Shown: piece after piece, positions 5,255-5,426 of the stretch
How positions within the stretch are numbered: position 1 is the stretch's first letter
Layout of the letters: every line of letters begins with the position of its first letter
Assembly: GCA_016880695.1 (NCBI GenBank)
Contig: JAEHCY010000040.1
Span: 1 to 5,426, forward strand
Direction: 5' to 3'
Source: Chromatiaceae bacterium
GTDB taxonomy: Bacteria; Pseudomonadota; Gammaproteobacteria; Chromatiales; Chromatiaceae
DNA: 5,426 nucleotides
The notes under the pieces: generated by a model
The model's input: only the letters and a program-made list of their open reading frames with translations
Database searches by the model: none
Told to the model about the DNA's origin: nothing
Made by a program: the position numbers and the translations under genes

Positions 5255-5426
5255 ATGCCCTTGCCCACGATGACGACCACGCCGCTGCGCGCCCCGAGCA
5301 TCGATCCCGGCGAGGTTGCCTACTTCGAGAAGCTGGCCCACCGATGGTGGGATACCGACGGGCCGTTCTGGCCCCTGCACCGGCTCAACGCTTTCCGCGC
5401 CGGCTACCTTCGCGAGCGCCTCAGCC
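5255..5426 (+). CDS. ubiG: UbiG, ubiquinone biosynthesis O-methyltransferase (5' part)
   Basis: UbiG carries out both S-adenosylmethionine-dependent O-methylations of ubiquinone biosynthesis, on the polyprenyl catechol intermediate and on demethylubiquinol. Only the first 57 codons are in the window; the gene runs off the right edge before the methyltransferase motif I, which therefore cannot be checked. The visible part carries the distinctive N-terminal signature of the family: SIDPGEVAYFEKLAHRWWD (15-33), then GPFWPLHRLNAFRAGYL (36-52), corresponding to the usual 'FxxLAxxWWDxxGxFxPLHxxNPxRLxYI'. The start is fixed by AAGGAA at 5245-5250. It is divergent from the HigBA remnant, with about 110 bp of intergenic DNA before the toxin frame opens. 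Its presence indicates a ubiquinone-making proteobacterium. Confidence 0.88.
   Translation, partial: MPLPTMTTTPLRAPSIDPGEVAYFEKLAHRWWDTDGPFWPLHRLNAFRAGYLRERLS

Overview
The window is a GC-rich stretch of bacterial chromosome with high-GC third codon positions. A ubiG start (ubiquinone biosynthesis), a senB-type selenosugar synthase and a REP-like repeat half-site together suggest a gammaproteobacterium, perhaps of the Chromatiales type. The class is an inference from gene content, not a direct reading.

Layout, left to right. Bases 1-177 are the 3' end of an unidentified plus-strand gene. A short spacer with a perfect 22-bp palindrome leads to a complete plus-strand glycosyltransferase gene recognised as senB (335-1294), which makes the selenosugar precursor of selenoneine. 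About 1 kb of non-genic DNA follows. It holds a heavily decayed minus-strand remnant of a DUF4143 family ATPase/nuclease-like gene (about 1597-1960), with several frame changes and a lost segment. Next come two intact divergent genes. A minus-strand multi-pass membrane ceramidase-like hydrolase of the CREST superfamily (2318 to about 3097) is separated by about 450 bp from a plus-strand, membrane-anchored M28 zinc peptidase (3548-4576). The peptidase converges on a minus-strand gene, with a REP-like half-element between them. That minus-strand gene (4680-5027) is an in-frame fusion of the C-terminal part of a HigB toxin to a HigA antitoxin lacking its first residues, so it is a collapsed toxin-antitoxin operon. 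A degenerate HigB N-terminal segment without a start codon lies upstream of it. The window ends in the first 57 codons of ubiG (5255 onward), preceded by a clean ribosome binding site and an 8-bp inverted repeat.

How the genes relate. They do not look like one pathway. senB is the only selenium gene visible, because senA and senC/selD are not in the window. The ceramidase-like enzyme and the M28 peptidase are both membrane-associated hydrolases sharing an upstream region, but no functional link is shown. The DUF4143 and HigBA remnants mark the two gene-poor stretches as accessory DNA that has been eroding. The most interesting items are the HigB-HigA fusion, the lone senB with its palindrome, and the ceramidase-like gene in a bacterium. 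I found no CRISPR array, tRNA, rRNA or intact mobile element.
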